Shown here piece by piece: positions 49,630-57,474 of a stretch of 64,000 nucleotides of DNA. A model generated the notes under the pieces. That model was not told the DNA's origin, made no database searches, and saw only the letters and a program-made list of their open reading frames with translations. Origin of the DNA: Hydrogenophilales bacterium. GTDB lineage: Bacteria; Pseudomonadota; Gammaproteobacteria; Burkholderiales; Thiobacillaceae. A program made the translations under genes and the position numbers. Location of the stretch: assembly GCA_016719465.1 (NCBI GenBank), contig JADJYY010000025.1, positions 1 to 64,000 on the forward strand. The letters run 5' to 3'. Positions within the stretch are counted from its first letter, which is position 1. The number at the start of each line of letters is the position of its first letter.

Positions 49630-49715
49630 ACATCCCTCCCCCTCCCGGCCTCCCCCGCTCCCGGGGGAGGGGGTTGCTCCCTCCCCACCTGTGGGGAGGG
49701 CCGGGGTGGGGAGGC
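49630..49715. repeat. GC-rich hairpin repeat (CCTCCC family)
   Basis: CCCTCCCCCTCCCGGCCTCC, CCCGCTCCCGGGGGAGGGGG and CTCCCTCCCCACCTGTGGGG, then AGGGCCGGGGTGGGG. The same family as 16432-16505 and 52160-52250; in the spacer between two exporter genes. Confidence 0.6.
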
Positions 49716-49771
49716 CTCGACTTCAAGCAAGTTCAACGCCCTGTGGATAGCCCGCGCGTCCATGACACCCC

Positions 49772-52138
49772 TCATTCCCTCGTCTTAAGCACGCCAACCA
49801 AATCCAGCCGGCCCAGCCGGTACCACACCAGCAGGCCGGAGACGACGGCGGAGACCGCTACCACCGTCGCGGCCAGGGCGAAATTGTAGGGCTCCAGCAC
49901 CAGGGGCAGGCGGTACAGGTCCGACTCGAACACCACCACCAGGATGCCGCACAGGCCGGCGCCCACCAGGAAGCCCAGGGGAATCGCCGCCAGGGTCAGC
50001 ACGGCCAGTTCCCCCAGCAGGATATAGGCGATCTCGCCATGGGTGAAACCCAGCACGCGCAGGCTGGCCAGCTCGCGGCCCCGCTCGGACAGGGCGATGC
50101 GGGCGCTGTTGTAGACCACGCCAAATGCAATCGTCGCGGCCAGCAGGGTGGCCACCATGTTGAAGAACAGCACGAACTCGCCCAGGGTGTCGTAGAAGCT
50201 GCGGATGGCGGCGGCGTGGGCCACCATGCCCAGCACCCGGGGGCGTTCGTGCAGTTTCGCGTACAGGGCCGTGGCGGCCTCCGGCGCGTGGGCGAGATAG
50301 GCGCCGGTCACCACGTCGCCCTCGCGCAGCAGGGTGTTGAGGGAATCCCGCCGCAGGTAGGCGGACACACCCAGATACTGCTTGGTGATGCCCAGCACCG
50401 GCACCTGGACCACGCGGCGGTTGCCTTCCAGCACCTCCACCGTGAGCAGGTCCCCCGGCTTCACGCGCAGGATGTTGTTGGCCAGGTGATCGGTGAGCAC
50501 GACGCCGTCCGGCGGCACCGCCACCGGCCGCAACGCGCTGTCCAGGGAGCGGTGCAAACGCCCCTCCGGCTCGATGCCGTAGAGGGCGGCGCGGTAGTGG
50601 TACTGGCCGAAGCGCAGGTTGGCGGACACGTCGCGGAAGCCCTCCACGTGGCGCACGCCGGGCAGTTGGGCCAGTTCATGCAGGGCGCGGCTGCTGGTGG
50701 GTTCGATGAAGGTCACGGCCAGGTCCTCCCGGGCGGCCTGGCGGAACTGCACATCCACCATGAAATCGATGGCGCCGCGCTGGTAGTTGCCCACCATCAT
50801 CAGGCCGCCGGCGCAGGCGATGCCGAACACCGTGAGCATCGACTTCAGGGGCCGCCGTTCGATGTGGCGCAGGATCATGCGCGAGGGCTGGCTCAGCAGC
50901 CGTTGCAGGCCCAGGCGTTCCAGCAGCGTGGCCCGGTACGCCACCGGCGTCTCCGGCCGCATGCCTTCCGCCGGCGGCAGGCGCATGGCTCGCCCCACCG
51001 CCAGCAGGGTGCCGCTCACGGCGGCGAAGCCGGTCACCGCCAGGGCGATGGCGATGACGCCGGGGCGCAGGACATAGTCCAGGTAGGGGAAGCGATACAG
51101 CTCCATGTACACCCCCGCCAGCCCGTGGCCGAACCAGGCCCCCAGGGCGACGCCGCCGGCCACGCCGATGAGGGCCACCGCCATGACCAGCTTCAGGTAA
51201 TGCCAGCCGATGGCCAGGGGGCGGTAGCCGAAGGCCTTGAGGATGGCGATCTGCTCCCGCTGGGTGGCGATCAGGCGGGTCACCACCACGTTGAGCAGGA
51301 AGGCGGCGACGCCCAGGAAAATGCTTGGAAACACCGTCGCGGTGGTCTGCAACTGCTTCAGTTCCTCGGACAGGAAGCGGTTGGAGAACTGATCCTTGCG
51401 ACCGTAGGCGCCGATGCCGCCGTAGCGGGCCAGCAGGCCATCGAGGCGGTCGATCACCGCACGTTCGTTGGCACCCGGGGCCAGGGTGAGGGAAACGCTG
51501 TTGAAGGCGCCGTCCATGTCGTAGGCGGCGGCCAGGGCGTGGCGTCCCATCCACAGCACGCCGTAGCGCTTGAAGTCCGGGAACATGGCCCCCGGGGCGA
51601 TCTGGTAGACGTATTCCGGCGACAGGGCCACGCCCACCAGGGTCAGGGCCTTGCGCTTGCCGTTGATGACCGCGTGGATCCTGTCGCCGGGATGCAGGCC
51701 GTGGGCGTCGGCGAAGGTATCGCTGACGATGACCTCGTCGCCACTGTAAGGCGTGAGCCAGCGCCCCCGCTTGAGATGCAGGGTGTTGAGCAGGGGCTGG
51801 CCCGTGTTGGGCAGGGAGGCGAGCACGCCGGTGACCGGATCGGTGAAGCCCTCCACCTCCAGCTTCACCACCGCCACCACCCGGGTCTCCAGGCGCTCCA
51901 CACCGGGGATCTCGGCCAGGCGGGCGGCAAGCCCGTCCGGCGCCCGCTTCAGGCTGGCGAACACCTGGGCGAAACGGTAATCCCGGTAGAACAGGTCCCG
52001 GGTGCCGAGCAGGGAATCATAGGTGGACAGGGCCATCACCAGGGTCGCCACGCCGCCGGCGATGACCGCCGCGATGGCCAGGGCCTGGCCACGCATGTTC
52101 CAGAGATCGCGCAGGAGCTTGAGGTTGAGGGCGGTCAT
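49772..52138 (-). CDS. ABC exporter permease, FtsX-like, two repeated halves
   Basis: 788 residues. Each half has an N-terminal helix, a MacB-type extracellular domain and three helices: first half LWNMRGQALAIAAVIAGGVA with FPSIFLGVAAFLLNVVVTRL and LKLVMAVALIGVAGGVALGA; second half LKSMLTVFGIACAGGLMMVG and FVLFFNMVATLLAATIAFGV. The FtsX-like core (VVTRLIATQREQIAILKAFG; ARIALSERGRELASLRVLGF) occurs twice. This type exports lipoproteins, peptides or drugs in the MacB/DevC manner. It is flanked by ATPase and adaptor genes, with repeat-rich spacers of 166 and 181 bp. Confidence 0.85.
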   Translation of the reverse strand: MTALNLKLLRDLWNMRGQALAIAAVIAGGVATLVMALSTYDSLLGTRDLFYRDYRFAQVFASLKRAPDGLAARLAEIPGVERLETRVVAVVKLEVEGFTDPVTGVLASLPNTGQPLLNTLHLKRGRWLTPYSGDEVIVSDTFADAHGLHPGDRIHAVINGKRKALTLVGVALSPEYVYQIAPGAMFPDFKRYGVLWMGRHALAAAYDMDGAFNSVSLTLAPGANERAVIDRLDGLLARYGGIGAYGRKDQFSNRFLSEELKQLQTTATVFPSIFLGVAAFLLNVVVTRLIATQREQIAILKAFGYRPLAIGWHYLKLVMAVALIGVAGGVALGAWFGHGLAGVYMELYRFPYLDYVLRPGVIAIALAVTGFAAVSGTLLAVGRAMRLPPAEGMRPETPVAYRATLLERLGLQRLLSQPSRMILRHIERRPLKSMLTVFGIACAGGLMMVGNYQRGAIDFMVDVQFRQAAREDLAVTFIEPTSSRALHELAQLPGVRHVEGFRDVSANLRFGQYHYRAALYGIEPEGRLHRSLDSALRPVAVPPDGVVLTDHLANNILRVKPGDLLTVEVLEGNRRVVQVPVLGITKQYLGVSAYLRRDSLNTLLREGDVVTGAYLAHAPEAATALYAKLHERPRVLGMVAHAAAIRSFYDTLGEFVLFFNMVATLLAATIAFGVVYNSARIALSERGRELASLRVLGFTHGEIAYILLGELAVLTLAAIPLGFLVGAGLCGILVVVFESDLYRLPLVLEPYNFALAATVVAVSAVVSGLLVWYRLGRLDLVGVLKTRE

Positions 52139-52159
52139 GGATGCGCCTTACGGCACCCG

Positions 52160-52250
52160 GAGAAGCCTCCCCACCCCCACCCTCCCCGCTGGCGGGGAGG
52201 GAGAAAAGCTCCTCCCCCGCTGGCGGGGGAGGCGGGGAGGGGGAGTTTCA
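52160..52250. repeat. GC-rich hairpin repeat (CCTCCC family)
   Basis: CCTCCCCACCCCCACCCTCC, CCGCTGGCGGGGAGGGAG and CCTCCCCCGCTGGCGGGGGA, then GGCGGGGAGGGGGAG. Third family copy; it lies between the ATPase and permease genes. Confidence 0.6.
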
Positions 52251-52304
52251 GGTCTATCCCTGGGCGGGAAAGCCCATATGTGCGGGTCTGGGACATGAAA
52301 GGCA

Positions 52305-53018
52305 TCACCAGCTCAACTCCCTGGCCGCCCGCTTCACCGCATTGCGCCGCTCCTCGACGATGTGCCCGTCGGAAAGCCGGATCACCCGGTCGGCCATGTC
52401 GGCGATGCCGGCGTTGTGGGTGATCAGTACGGTGAGCGTGCCCAGTTCCCGGTTCACCTTCTCCAGGGCCTCCAGGACGATGACGCCGGTGGCGGAATCC
52501 AGGGCGCCGGTGGGTTCGTCGCACAGCAGCACCGCCGGGTTCTTGGCGATGGCCCGGGCGATGGCCACGCGCTGCTGCTCGCCGCCGGAAAGCTGGGCCG
52601 GAAAATGATCCAGGCGCTCGCCCAGGCCCACCAGGGCCAGGGCCTCCTCCGGCCGCATGGGCGCCCGGGAGATCTCGGTCACCGCCGCCACGTTCTCCCG
52701 GGCGGTCAGGCTGGGGATCAGGTTGTAGAACTGGAACACGAAGCCCACGTGATCGCGCCGGAACAGGGTCAGGGCCTCCTCGTCGGCGGCCGAGAGGTTG
52801 CGCTCCAGGTAGAACACCTCCCCCGCCGTGGGCGTATCCAGCCCGCCCAGGATGTTCAGCAAGGTGGATTTGCCGCTGCCGGACGGCCCCAGCAGCACCA
52901 CCAGTTCCCCCGCGCGGAACTCCAGGTCGATGCCGCGCAGGGCGTGCACCTCCACTTCCCCCATGCGATAGACCTTGGTGAGTCCCCTGGCCCGGAATAC
53001 GGTCGCTGTGTCAGCCAT
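52305..53018 (-). CDS. ABC exporter ATP-binding protein (LolD/MacB-like)
   Basis: 237 residues. Walker A LLGPSGSGKSTLLN, ABC signature LSGGEQQRVAIARA, Walker B AVLLCDEPTGALD, and the H-loop LTVLITHNAGIAD. VYRMGEVEVHALRGIDLEFR is the usual LolD/DevA start. It energises the FtsX-like permease encoded downstream. It is the first gene of the three; no clear promoter was identified upstream, where a REP unit lies. Confidence 0.9.
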   Translation of the reverse strand: MADTATVFRARGLTKVYRMGEVEVHALRGIDLEFRAGELVVLLGPSGSGKSTLLNILGGLDTPTAGEVFYLERNLSAADEEALTLFRRDHVGFVFQFYNLIPSLTARENVAAVTEISRAPMRPEEALALVGLGERLDHFPAQLSGGEQQRVAIARAIAKNPAVLLCDEPTGALDSATGVIVLEALEKVNRELGTLTVLITHNAGIADMADRVIRLSDGHIVEERRNAVKRAARELSW

Positions 53019-53068
53019 GCTTCAGGATAGGGCAAGCCAAGCTTGTGGGGTGCGAGATGGGGTGCGAT

Positions 53069-53148
53069 ATGGGGGGCAATAAGCACCAGCCGCATTGCAC
53101 CGGATGAAGAACATTCGGCGCAATGCCCTTCGGTTATTACGGCCTACC
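53069..53148. repeat. REP-like unit (degenerate left half)
   Basis: CACCAGCCGCATTGCACCGG then ATGAAGAACATTCGGCGCAA and TGCCCTTCGGTTATT, closely matching the copies at 56858, 57243 and 60972; the first bases are altered by a local GGTGCGA duplication. Confidence 0.75.
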
Positions 53149-53151
53149 GGA

Positions 53152-53364
53152 CTACAAGTCTTGGGGAGTGATGCCAGTGTGCTTAGCAAGACGGGCGAGC
53201 ATCCGAGGGCCGATCTCCTCGCCGTCGTGAAAGGCGAAGACGACGTCGGGCCAGCCTTCGCGGGACAAAGTGCGGTGAGAACCAGACTGTCGTTTCAGTT
53301 TCCATCCAATACCAAACAGCGCCGCAAGCAACCGCTTGGCTTTAATGGATGGCCACTGACTCAT
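53152..53364 (-). CDS. hicA: HicA-type mRNA interferase toxin
   Basis: 70 residues: MSQWPSIKAKRLLAALFGIG, WKLKRQSGSHRTLSREGWPD and FAFHDGEEIGPRMLARLAKH. This is the YcfA/HicA fold with the essential SGSH His. The toxin cleaves mRNA. The start overlaps the end of hicB by four bases. In the minus direction hicB precedes hicA, which is the reverse of E. coli but common elsewhere. Confidence 0.85.
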   Translation of the reverse strand: MSQWPSIKAKRLLAALFGIGWKLKRQSGSHRTLSREGWPDVVFAFHDGEEIGPRMLARLAKHTGITPQDL

Positions 53365-53570
53365 GCGGCGAGGGGGAGAGAAATCCTGATCTCGACGGGA
53401 TGCGACTCACCATGCTCAAGGCGCTCGGCCATGGCACGAAGGGCAAGCACTTCCGCTTTCGACATGGCGTCGTCGGCAGTCGTGCCGTAGCACAGGACGC
53501 CGGGAAGCTGCGGAATCTCGGCAATCCAGCGGCCATCAATCTCTTCCTCGCACTCGATGCTGAAATTCAT
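53361..53570 (-). CDS. hicB: HicB-type antitoxin
   Basis: 69 residues from ATG 53570: MNFSIECEEEIDGRWIAEIP, QLPGVLCYGTTADDAMSKAE and ALRAMAERLEHGES. This is the HicB RNase H-like fold; a separate DNA-binding tail is not evident, so autoregulation may rest on the complex. It sits just upstream of a broken RAYT gene. Confidence 0.82.
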   Translation of the reverse strand: MNFSIECEEEIDGRWIAEIPQLPGVLCYGTTADDAMSKAEVLALRAMAERLEHGESHPVEIRISLPLAA

Positions 53571-53649
53571 GATTGATCTCCGAGAGGTAACGAAGGGAAT
53601 TGTAACGCGCCACGACCTGACGCCGAATCTGACAGGAAGGAGCCTCACA

Positions 53650-53853
53650 GGTGCGATCTCGATGGCGCGGTGCGGGTGATCCGGCAACGCCACCCAGCCA
53701 TGGATCAGGAACGGATGGTCATGGCGTACCTGCCGAACCACATCGCGAAGATCCTGGATATTCCGGGTCAGCCAGTCGCTGCCCCGCCGCAGCAAGGCAT
53801 TGAGCGTAAGAAATAGGGCCACCCTGATGCCAGGTGCGGCGGTAGTCAGGCAT
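53650..53853 (-). pseudogene. Truncated, frameshifted RAYT (REP-associated tyrosine transposase)
   Basis: MPDYRRTWHQGG then, after a frame change, LTLNALLRRGSDWLTRNIQD, VRQVRHDHPFLIHGWVALPD and HPHRAIEIAP. It matches the N-terminal 70 residues of the intact copy at 56290-56823, including the HUH motif (DHPH), and then stops matching. A REP unit lies upstream of its start, as for the intact copy. Confidence 0.75.
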
Positions 53854-53907
53854 GGCAAGCGGCTGGCTCCATATGGATGCGGATGAATAACCCCGTGGCC
53901 GTTTCAA

Positions 53908-53985
53908 GTAGGGTGCAATAGGCGGAAGCCGTATTGCGCCGGACAAAGCAAATTCTGCGCAATGTCCTTTGGTTATCGCGCCCCG
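53908..53985. repeat. REP-like unit
   Basis: GTAGGGTGCAATAGGCGGAA, then GCCGTATTGCGCCGG and CTGCGCAATGTCCTTTGG. A diverged copy of the REP family; it is preceded by GAATAACCCC...TTTCAA, a sequence shared with the remnant near 55510. Confidence 0.7.
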
Positions 53986-54103
53986 CGCGGGCTTAATATC
54001 AGGCTTGCGGGTTGATTGCCTCATTGCCGCGCGCCATCCCCGGTTTCCCGACTGCCGCCGTCCACCAGGGTGTTTGAAGTTCACCGTTCAGAGGAAGCAA
54101 ATC

Positions 54104-54370
54104 ATGAAAAGAAACATCGGTTTTCAGGCCATTGTCTCGAGCGTCCTCATCGCCGGCGGACTGCTGATCATGCCGGTCACGGCTTATTCGACCGACAGGG
54201 GGGAACTCCGTCGGGATGCCCGCGACACCAGGCAGTCCGGTCGCCAGGATGCCCGTGACACCAAGCAGGAATGCCGCGCGGGCGACGAGAAAAGCCGGCC
54301 GGAATGCCGGCAGGACAAGCGGGACGCTAAGCAGGATGCCCGCGCGCAAGCCCGGGACGTCAAGGACTGA
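54104..54370 (+). CDS. Small secreted, charge-repeat protein
   Basis: 88 residues, GAGGAAGCAAATC upstream. MKRNIGFQAIVSSVLIAGGL is a signal segment; the mature part is built of repeats RRDARDTRQSGRQDARDTKQ, ECRAGDEKSRPECRQDKRDA, KQDARAQARDVKD with two cysteines. High content of Arg, Asp, Gln. No family name known to me. A strong hairpin follows the stop. Confidence 0.6.
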   Translation: MKRNIGFQAIVSSVLIAGGLLIMPVTAYSTDRGELRRDARDTRQSGRQDARDTKQECRAGDEKSRPECRQDKRDAKQDARAQARDVKD

Positions 54371-54383
54371 TCGGGTGTCTTGT

Positions 54384-54409
54384 GGTCAGTCCCCGCGGGG
54401 GGACTGACC
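54384..54409 (+). terminator. Strong hairpin after the charge-repeat gene
   Basis: GGTCAGTCCCC and GGGGGACTGACC form an 11-12 bp stem with a 2-3 base loop, 14 bases after the stop. No T-run follows, so its role as terminator is probable but not certain. Confidence 0.5.
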
Positions 54410-54536
54410 CACGCGCAAGCCCACCATCAGCAAATCCACCATCCGTTGATGGCGAAACGAACCCTCCAGCCTCCACCGATGTACCCCACCCCTCCGCTTG
54501 AAGCACGCCCCTCCATCCACCCATCACTGTTGCACC

Positions 54537-55454
54537 ATGAAGCCTAGCAGCCTGTCGGCCATCGTCCTCGTACTGTCAATGGGTCATGTAATAGGCCATG
54601 CGCAAGCCCAGGAAATCGAGCCGCGGGCCTATTCGAACGCACCCGTCGGGGTCAATTTCCTGATCGCGGGCTACATCTACACGGAAGGCGGGCTGGTGTT
54701 CGATCCCTCGGCCCCCCTGACCGATGCCAACCTGGAAATCCACTCCGGCCTGGTCGCCTACGCCCGCACCCTGGACGTGGGGGGCAAATCGGCGAAGTTC
54801 GACGTGGTGGTGCCCTACGCCTCCCTTTCCGGCGATGCGGAGTACCTGGGAACTCCCGTGTCCCGGGAGGTCACCGGCCTGGGCGATCCCCGCCTGCGCT
54901 TCTCCATCAATTTCCATGGCGCCCCCGCCCTCTCCCTGCGGGATTTCAGGAGCTATGAGCAGGACCTGATCGTGGGCGCGAGCGTGCAGGTGTCGCTGCC
55001 CGTCGGGCAATACGATGACGACAGGCTGGTCAACATCGGCACCAATCGCTGGTTCGTCAAGCCCGAGATCGGCGTCTCGAAGGCCTGGGGGCCCTGGACC
55101 CTGGAACTGTCCACGGCGGCCACCTTCTTCGGCGACAACGACGATTTCTTCGGCGGCAAGCACCGCGAGCAGGACCCCATCTATACGCTGCAGGGACACC
55201 TGGTCTACGGCTTCACTTCCGGCATCTGGGCCGCCCTGACGGGGACCTATCTGACCGGCGGGCGCACCACCCTGGACGGCGTGAAGGGCAACGACCTGCA
55301 GGAATCCACCCGCATCGGCGCCACCCTGGCCCTGCCGGTGGACCGCCACAACTCCATCAAGCTCTACGCCAGCAGCGGCGTCACCATGCGTACCGGCACC
55401 GATTTCGACATTTACGGCGTCGCCTGGCAGCACCGCTGGGGCGGCGGGCTGTAG
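54537..55454 (+). CDS. Outer-membrane transporter, phenol-MetA-like family
   Basis: 305 residues starting at ATG 54537 (MKPSSLSAIVLVLSMGHVIG, signal peptide, HAQAQE cleavage). The pattern YSNAPVGVNFLIAGYIYTEG, VPYASLSGDAEYLG, GLGDPRLRFSINFHGAPALS, LIVGASVQVSLPVGQYDDDR and VYGFTSGIWAALTGTYLTGG matches the PF13557 'MetA-pathway of phenol degradation' transporter family. Its beta-strands end in aromatic residues (terminal WQHRWGGGL). Its cargo is unknown. Confidence 0.8.
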   Translation: MKPSSLSAIVLVLSMGHVIGHAQAQEIEPRAYSNAPVGVNFLIAGYIYTEGGLVFDPSAPLTDANLEIHSGLVAYARTLDVGGKSAKFDVVVPYASLSGDAEYLGTPVSREVTGLGDPRLRFSINFHGAPALSLRDFRSYEQDLIVGASVQVSLPVGQYDDDRLVNIGTNRWFVKPEIGVSKAWGPWTLELSTAATFFGDNDDFFGGKHREQDPIYTLQGHLVYGFTSGIWAALTGTYLTGGRTTLDGVKGNDLQESTRIGATLALPVDRHNSIKLYASSGVTMRTGTDFDIYGVAWQHRWGGGL

Positions 55455-55459
55455 CGGCC

Positions 55460-55561
55460 GGGCGCCAGTCAGGCATCGCGCGCGGCTCGCTTGGCATGGA
55501 TGCGAATGAATAACCCCGGGCCCGCTTCAAGTAGGGCGCAATAAGCGCAGCGCATTGCGCC
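55460..55561 (-). pseudogene. RAYT 5' remnant with half REP unit
   Basis: The minus strand contains the RAYT start MPDWRPA (ATGCCTGACTGGCGCCCGG) and its usual upstream AATAACCCC...CTTCAA, followed by the half REP GTAGGGCGCAATAAGCGCAG. Nothing of the rest of the gene is left; the stop end of the phenol-type transporter abuts it. Confidence 0.65.
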
Positions 55562-55574
55562 AAAAACCCACCCC

Positions 55575-56216
55575 CTACCTCGGATACCCCACCGACTGAG
55601 CCAGGATGATCCGCTGGTTCTCTTTCAAGCCCAGGGCGGCGCTCAGCGCCTCCCGGTCCACGGAGCCCCGCACCACCGTGCCCAGCCCCGCCGAGGCGCA
55701 GAACAGGTACACATTCTGGGCGATGAAGCCGGCATCCGTGGCGGAATACAGCCGCTTGTTGTCGTCGGTGGCATCCGCCATGCGCCCCAGGTCGGCCACG
55801 TAGACCAGGTTCAAGGGCGCCGTCGCCGGGAAATCCTGGGTACCCGTCAAGGCGCGCAGGTCCCTGTCCGCCACCCGGCGCAGGCTGTGGGTGGCGGGTT
55901 CATAGACGGACACGCCTTCCCTGACGAACACATAGACATCGATCTCGCGCCAATCCCGGGCGCTGGGCGCGGTGCGCTTGCCGGTATCGGGCCGGTTCAC
56001 GCCCTGGGCGGCCCAGAGCAGGTTCGACAGCAACTCGGAGGACAACGGTCGGGCGTCGAATTCCCGCGTGCTGTGGCGCGCCTTCAGCGCCTCCATCAGC
56101 GGCATGCCACCCGACGTCCGGGCCGGGGGCAGAGGCACCGATTCGCCACCCGCCGCGCTTCCCGCGCTCATACCCATCATCAACATGACCGTCCAGAAGA
56201 ACAGAGGATTTCGCAT
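55575..56216 (-). CDS. Exported SagB/nitroreductase-family oxidoreductase
   Basis: 213 residues: signal peptide (FFWTVMLMMGMSAGSAAGGE), then LMEALKARHSTREFDARPLS, LLSNLLWAAQGVNRPDTGKR (FMN-binding pattern) and DAGFIAQNVYLFCASAGLGT, with GLKENQRIILAQSVGYPR at the end. This is the SagB/ThcOx-type nitroreductase fold, usually 200-250 residues, binding FMN. An exported version is unusual but known. No precursor peptide gene is evident next to it. Confidence 0.8.
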   Translation of the reverse strand: MRNPLFFWTVMLMMGMSAGSAAGGESVPLPPARTSGGMPLMEALKARHSTREFDARPLSSELLSNLLWAAQGVNRPDTGKRTAPSARDWREIDVYVFVREGVSVYEPATHSLRRVADRDLRALTGTQDFPATAPLNLVYVADLGRMADATDDNKRLYSATDAGFIAQNVYLFCASAGLGTVVRGSVDREALSAALGLKENQRIILAQSVGYPR

Positions 56217-56253
56217 GGCACGACTCCTTCACCGCCTGGTTCGTTGATCCGAC

Positions 56254-56284
56254 GTAGGGCGCAATAAGCGCAGCGCATTGCGCC
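56254..56284. repeat. Half REP unit
   Basis: GTAGGGCGCAATAAGCGCAG then CGCATTGCGCC. It matches the half unit at 55531-55561 and flanks the intact RAYT gene on its 3' side. Confidence 0.7.
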
Positions 56285-56289
56285 ACAAC

Positions 56290-56823
56290 TCAATCCGGGC
56301 AAACCAACGCATCCGCCCCCGCGCTCCCCGCCCAATCCACAGAATAGACCCCGGCCTCCACCAGCCGATGGAACGTGGAATAAGGCCAGTCCGACACCCG
56401 ATTCACATGGCCATGCTTCACAGGATTGAAATGCACATAGTCCATGTGCGCCGCGTAATCCCTGTCGTCACGGACCAGATGCTCCCAATACCGCCGCTGC
56501 CAGATTCCCCGTTCACCCCGTGCCCGCCGCGTCGCTGAACGCCGTTCATCCTTGGGCAAACGCTTGGAGAATCCCGCCTTGATCAGCCGCCAGCGCACGG
56601 CAAAGTCCATGTCGCCCGGTGGAAGCTCGATGACGCAATGCAGATGATCCGGCAACACCACCCAGCCATGAATCGTGAAAGGATGGTCATGGCGCACCTG
56701 CCGCACCACCTCGCGTAGAACCTGGATATGCCGGATCAGCAAGTCGTTGTCCCGCCGCCGCAAGGCATTGACCGTGAAGAAATAGGTGCCGCCCGGATGC
56801 CAGGCACGGCGGTAGTCAGGCAT
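56290..56823 (-). CDS. REP-associated tyrosine transposase (RAYT), intact
   Basis: 177 residues from ATG 56823 (MPDYRRAWHPGGTYFFTVNA). The IS200/IS605-type Y1 domain shows HGWVVLPDHLHCVIELPPGD (HUH motif), RYWEHLVRDDRDYAAHMDYV with the catalytic Tyr, and HFNPVKHGHVNRVSDWPYST. RAYTs mobilise or maintain REP elements. REP units flank the gene at 56254-56284 and 56858-56936, the typical BIME layout, and two broken relatives are near (53650, 55460). Confidence 0.9.
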   Translation of the reverse strand: MPDYRRAWHPGGTYFFTVNALRRRDNDLLIRHIQVLREVVRQVRHDHPFTIHGWVVLPDHLHCVIELPPGDMDFAVRWRLIKAGFSKRLPKDERRSATRRARGERGIWQRRYWEHLVRDDRDYAAHMDYVHFNPVKHGHVNRVSDWPYSTFHRLVEAGVYSVDWAGSAGADALVCPD

Positions 56824-56857
56824 GTTCAGCCCCCCCTGAATGCCAAACGCCCCAGAC

Positions 56858-56936
56858 GTAGGGTGCAATAGGCGCCAGCCGTATTGCACCGGATGAAGAA
56901 CATTCGGCGCAATGCCCTTCGGTTATTGCGCCCTAC
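56858..56936. repeat. REP-like unit (full copy)
   Basis: GTAGGGTGCAATAGGCGCCA at the left and CGGTTATTGCGCCCTAC at the right form the inverted ends; CCGGATGAAG... lies between. Reference copy of the family. Confidence 0.85.
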
Positions 56937-57208
56937 CCGGGCTGGCGCGCCCAGGACCATTTCAGGAAGCGCGCCGCGATGACATCGCAAATCGCGACGA
57001 GAATCAGCGTGGGCCCCAGCATGGGAACCAGATCGGCGGAGATAAACGGCTGTTCCATGGTCATGAGCCACAGCCCCGCGCAGAAGAACACCATGGCGCT
57101 CGCGAACAACGCCATGATGACGATGCGGCGGCCCCGTTCAACCGCCGGCGGCTGGCCTGTTGCCGATTCGATCACCGTGGGGCCTGGCTGGCGAAAGTCC
57201 TGAGTCAT
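56933..57208 (-). CDS. Small two-helix membrane protein
   Basis: 91 residues from ATG 57208 (MTQDFRQPGPTVIESATGQP). Two hydrophobic segments: RIVIMALFASAMVFFCAGLW and DLVPMLGPTLILVAICDVIA, with basic ends (KWSWARQPG). Its last bases overlap the REP unit at 56858-56936, which supplies the stop. Unknown function; the gene sits between REP units, so it may be a survivor of a larger gene. Confidence 0.5.
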   Translation of the reverse strand: MTQDFRQPGPTVIESATGQPPAVERGRRIVIMALFASAMVFFCAGLWLMTMEQPFISADLVPMLGPTLILVAICDVIAARFLKWSWARQPG

Positions 57209-57242
57209 GGCGTTACGATCCTCCCTCGGAATCCAGCACCGC

Positions 57243-57318
57243 GTAGGGTGCAATAGGCGCCAGCCGTATTGCACGGATGAAACATTTGGTGCATTGCCCT
57301 CAGATTATTGCGTGCTAC
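57243..57318. repeat. REP-like unit
   Basis: GTAGGGTGCAATAGGCGCCA at one end and ATTATTGCGTGCTAC at the other. Its last bases form the stop codon (TAG on the minus strand) of the interrupted gene that follows. Confidence 0.8.
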
Positions 57319-57474
57319 CGAATTAGGAGCAAGATTAGCATTAGCAGAAGCAATCCAATCAAAATAAGATGGATTGGCGTGACGCCTTCGGATTTTGCTA
57401 AATATTTACGTTCTTCTTCATCCTGCTGCCATTTTTTTCTTTGTTGATCCGCCTCAGCTTGAGCGGCAATTTTC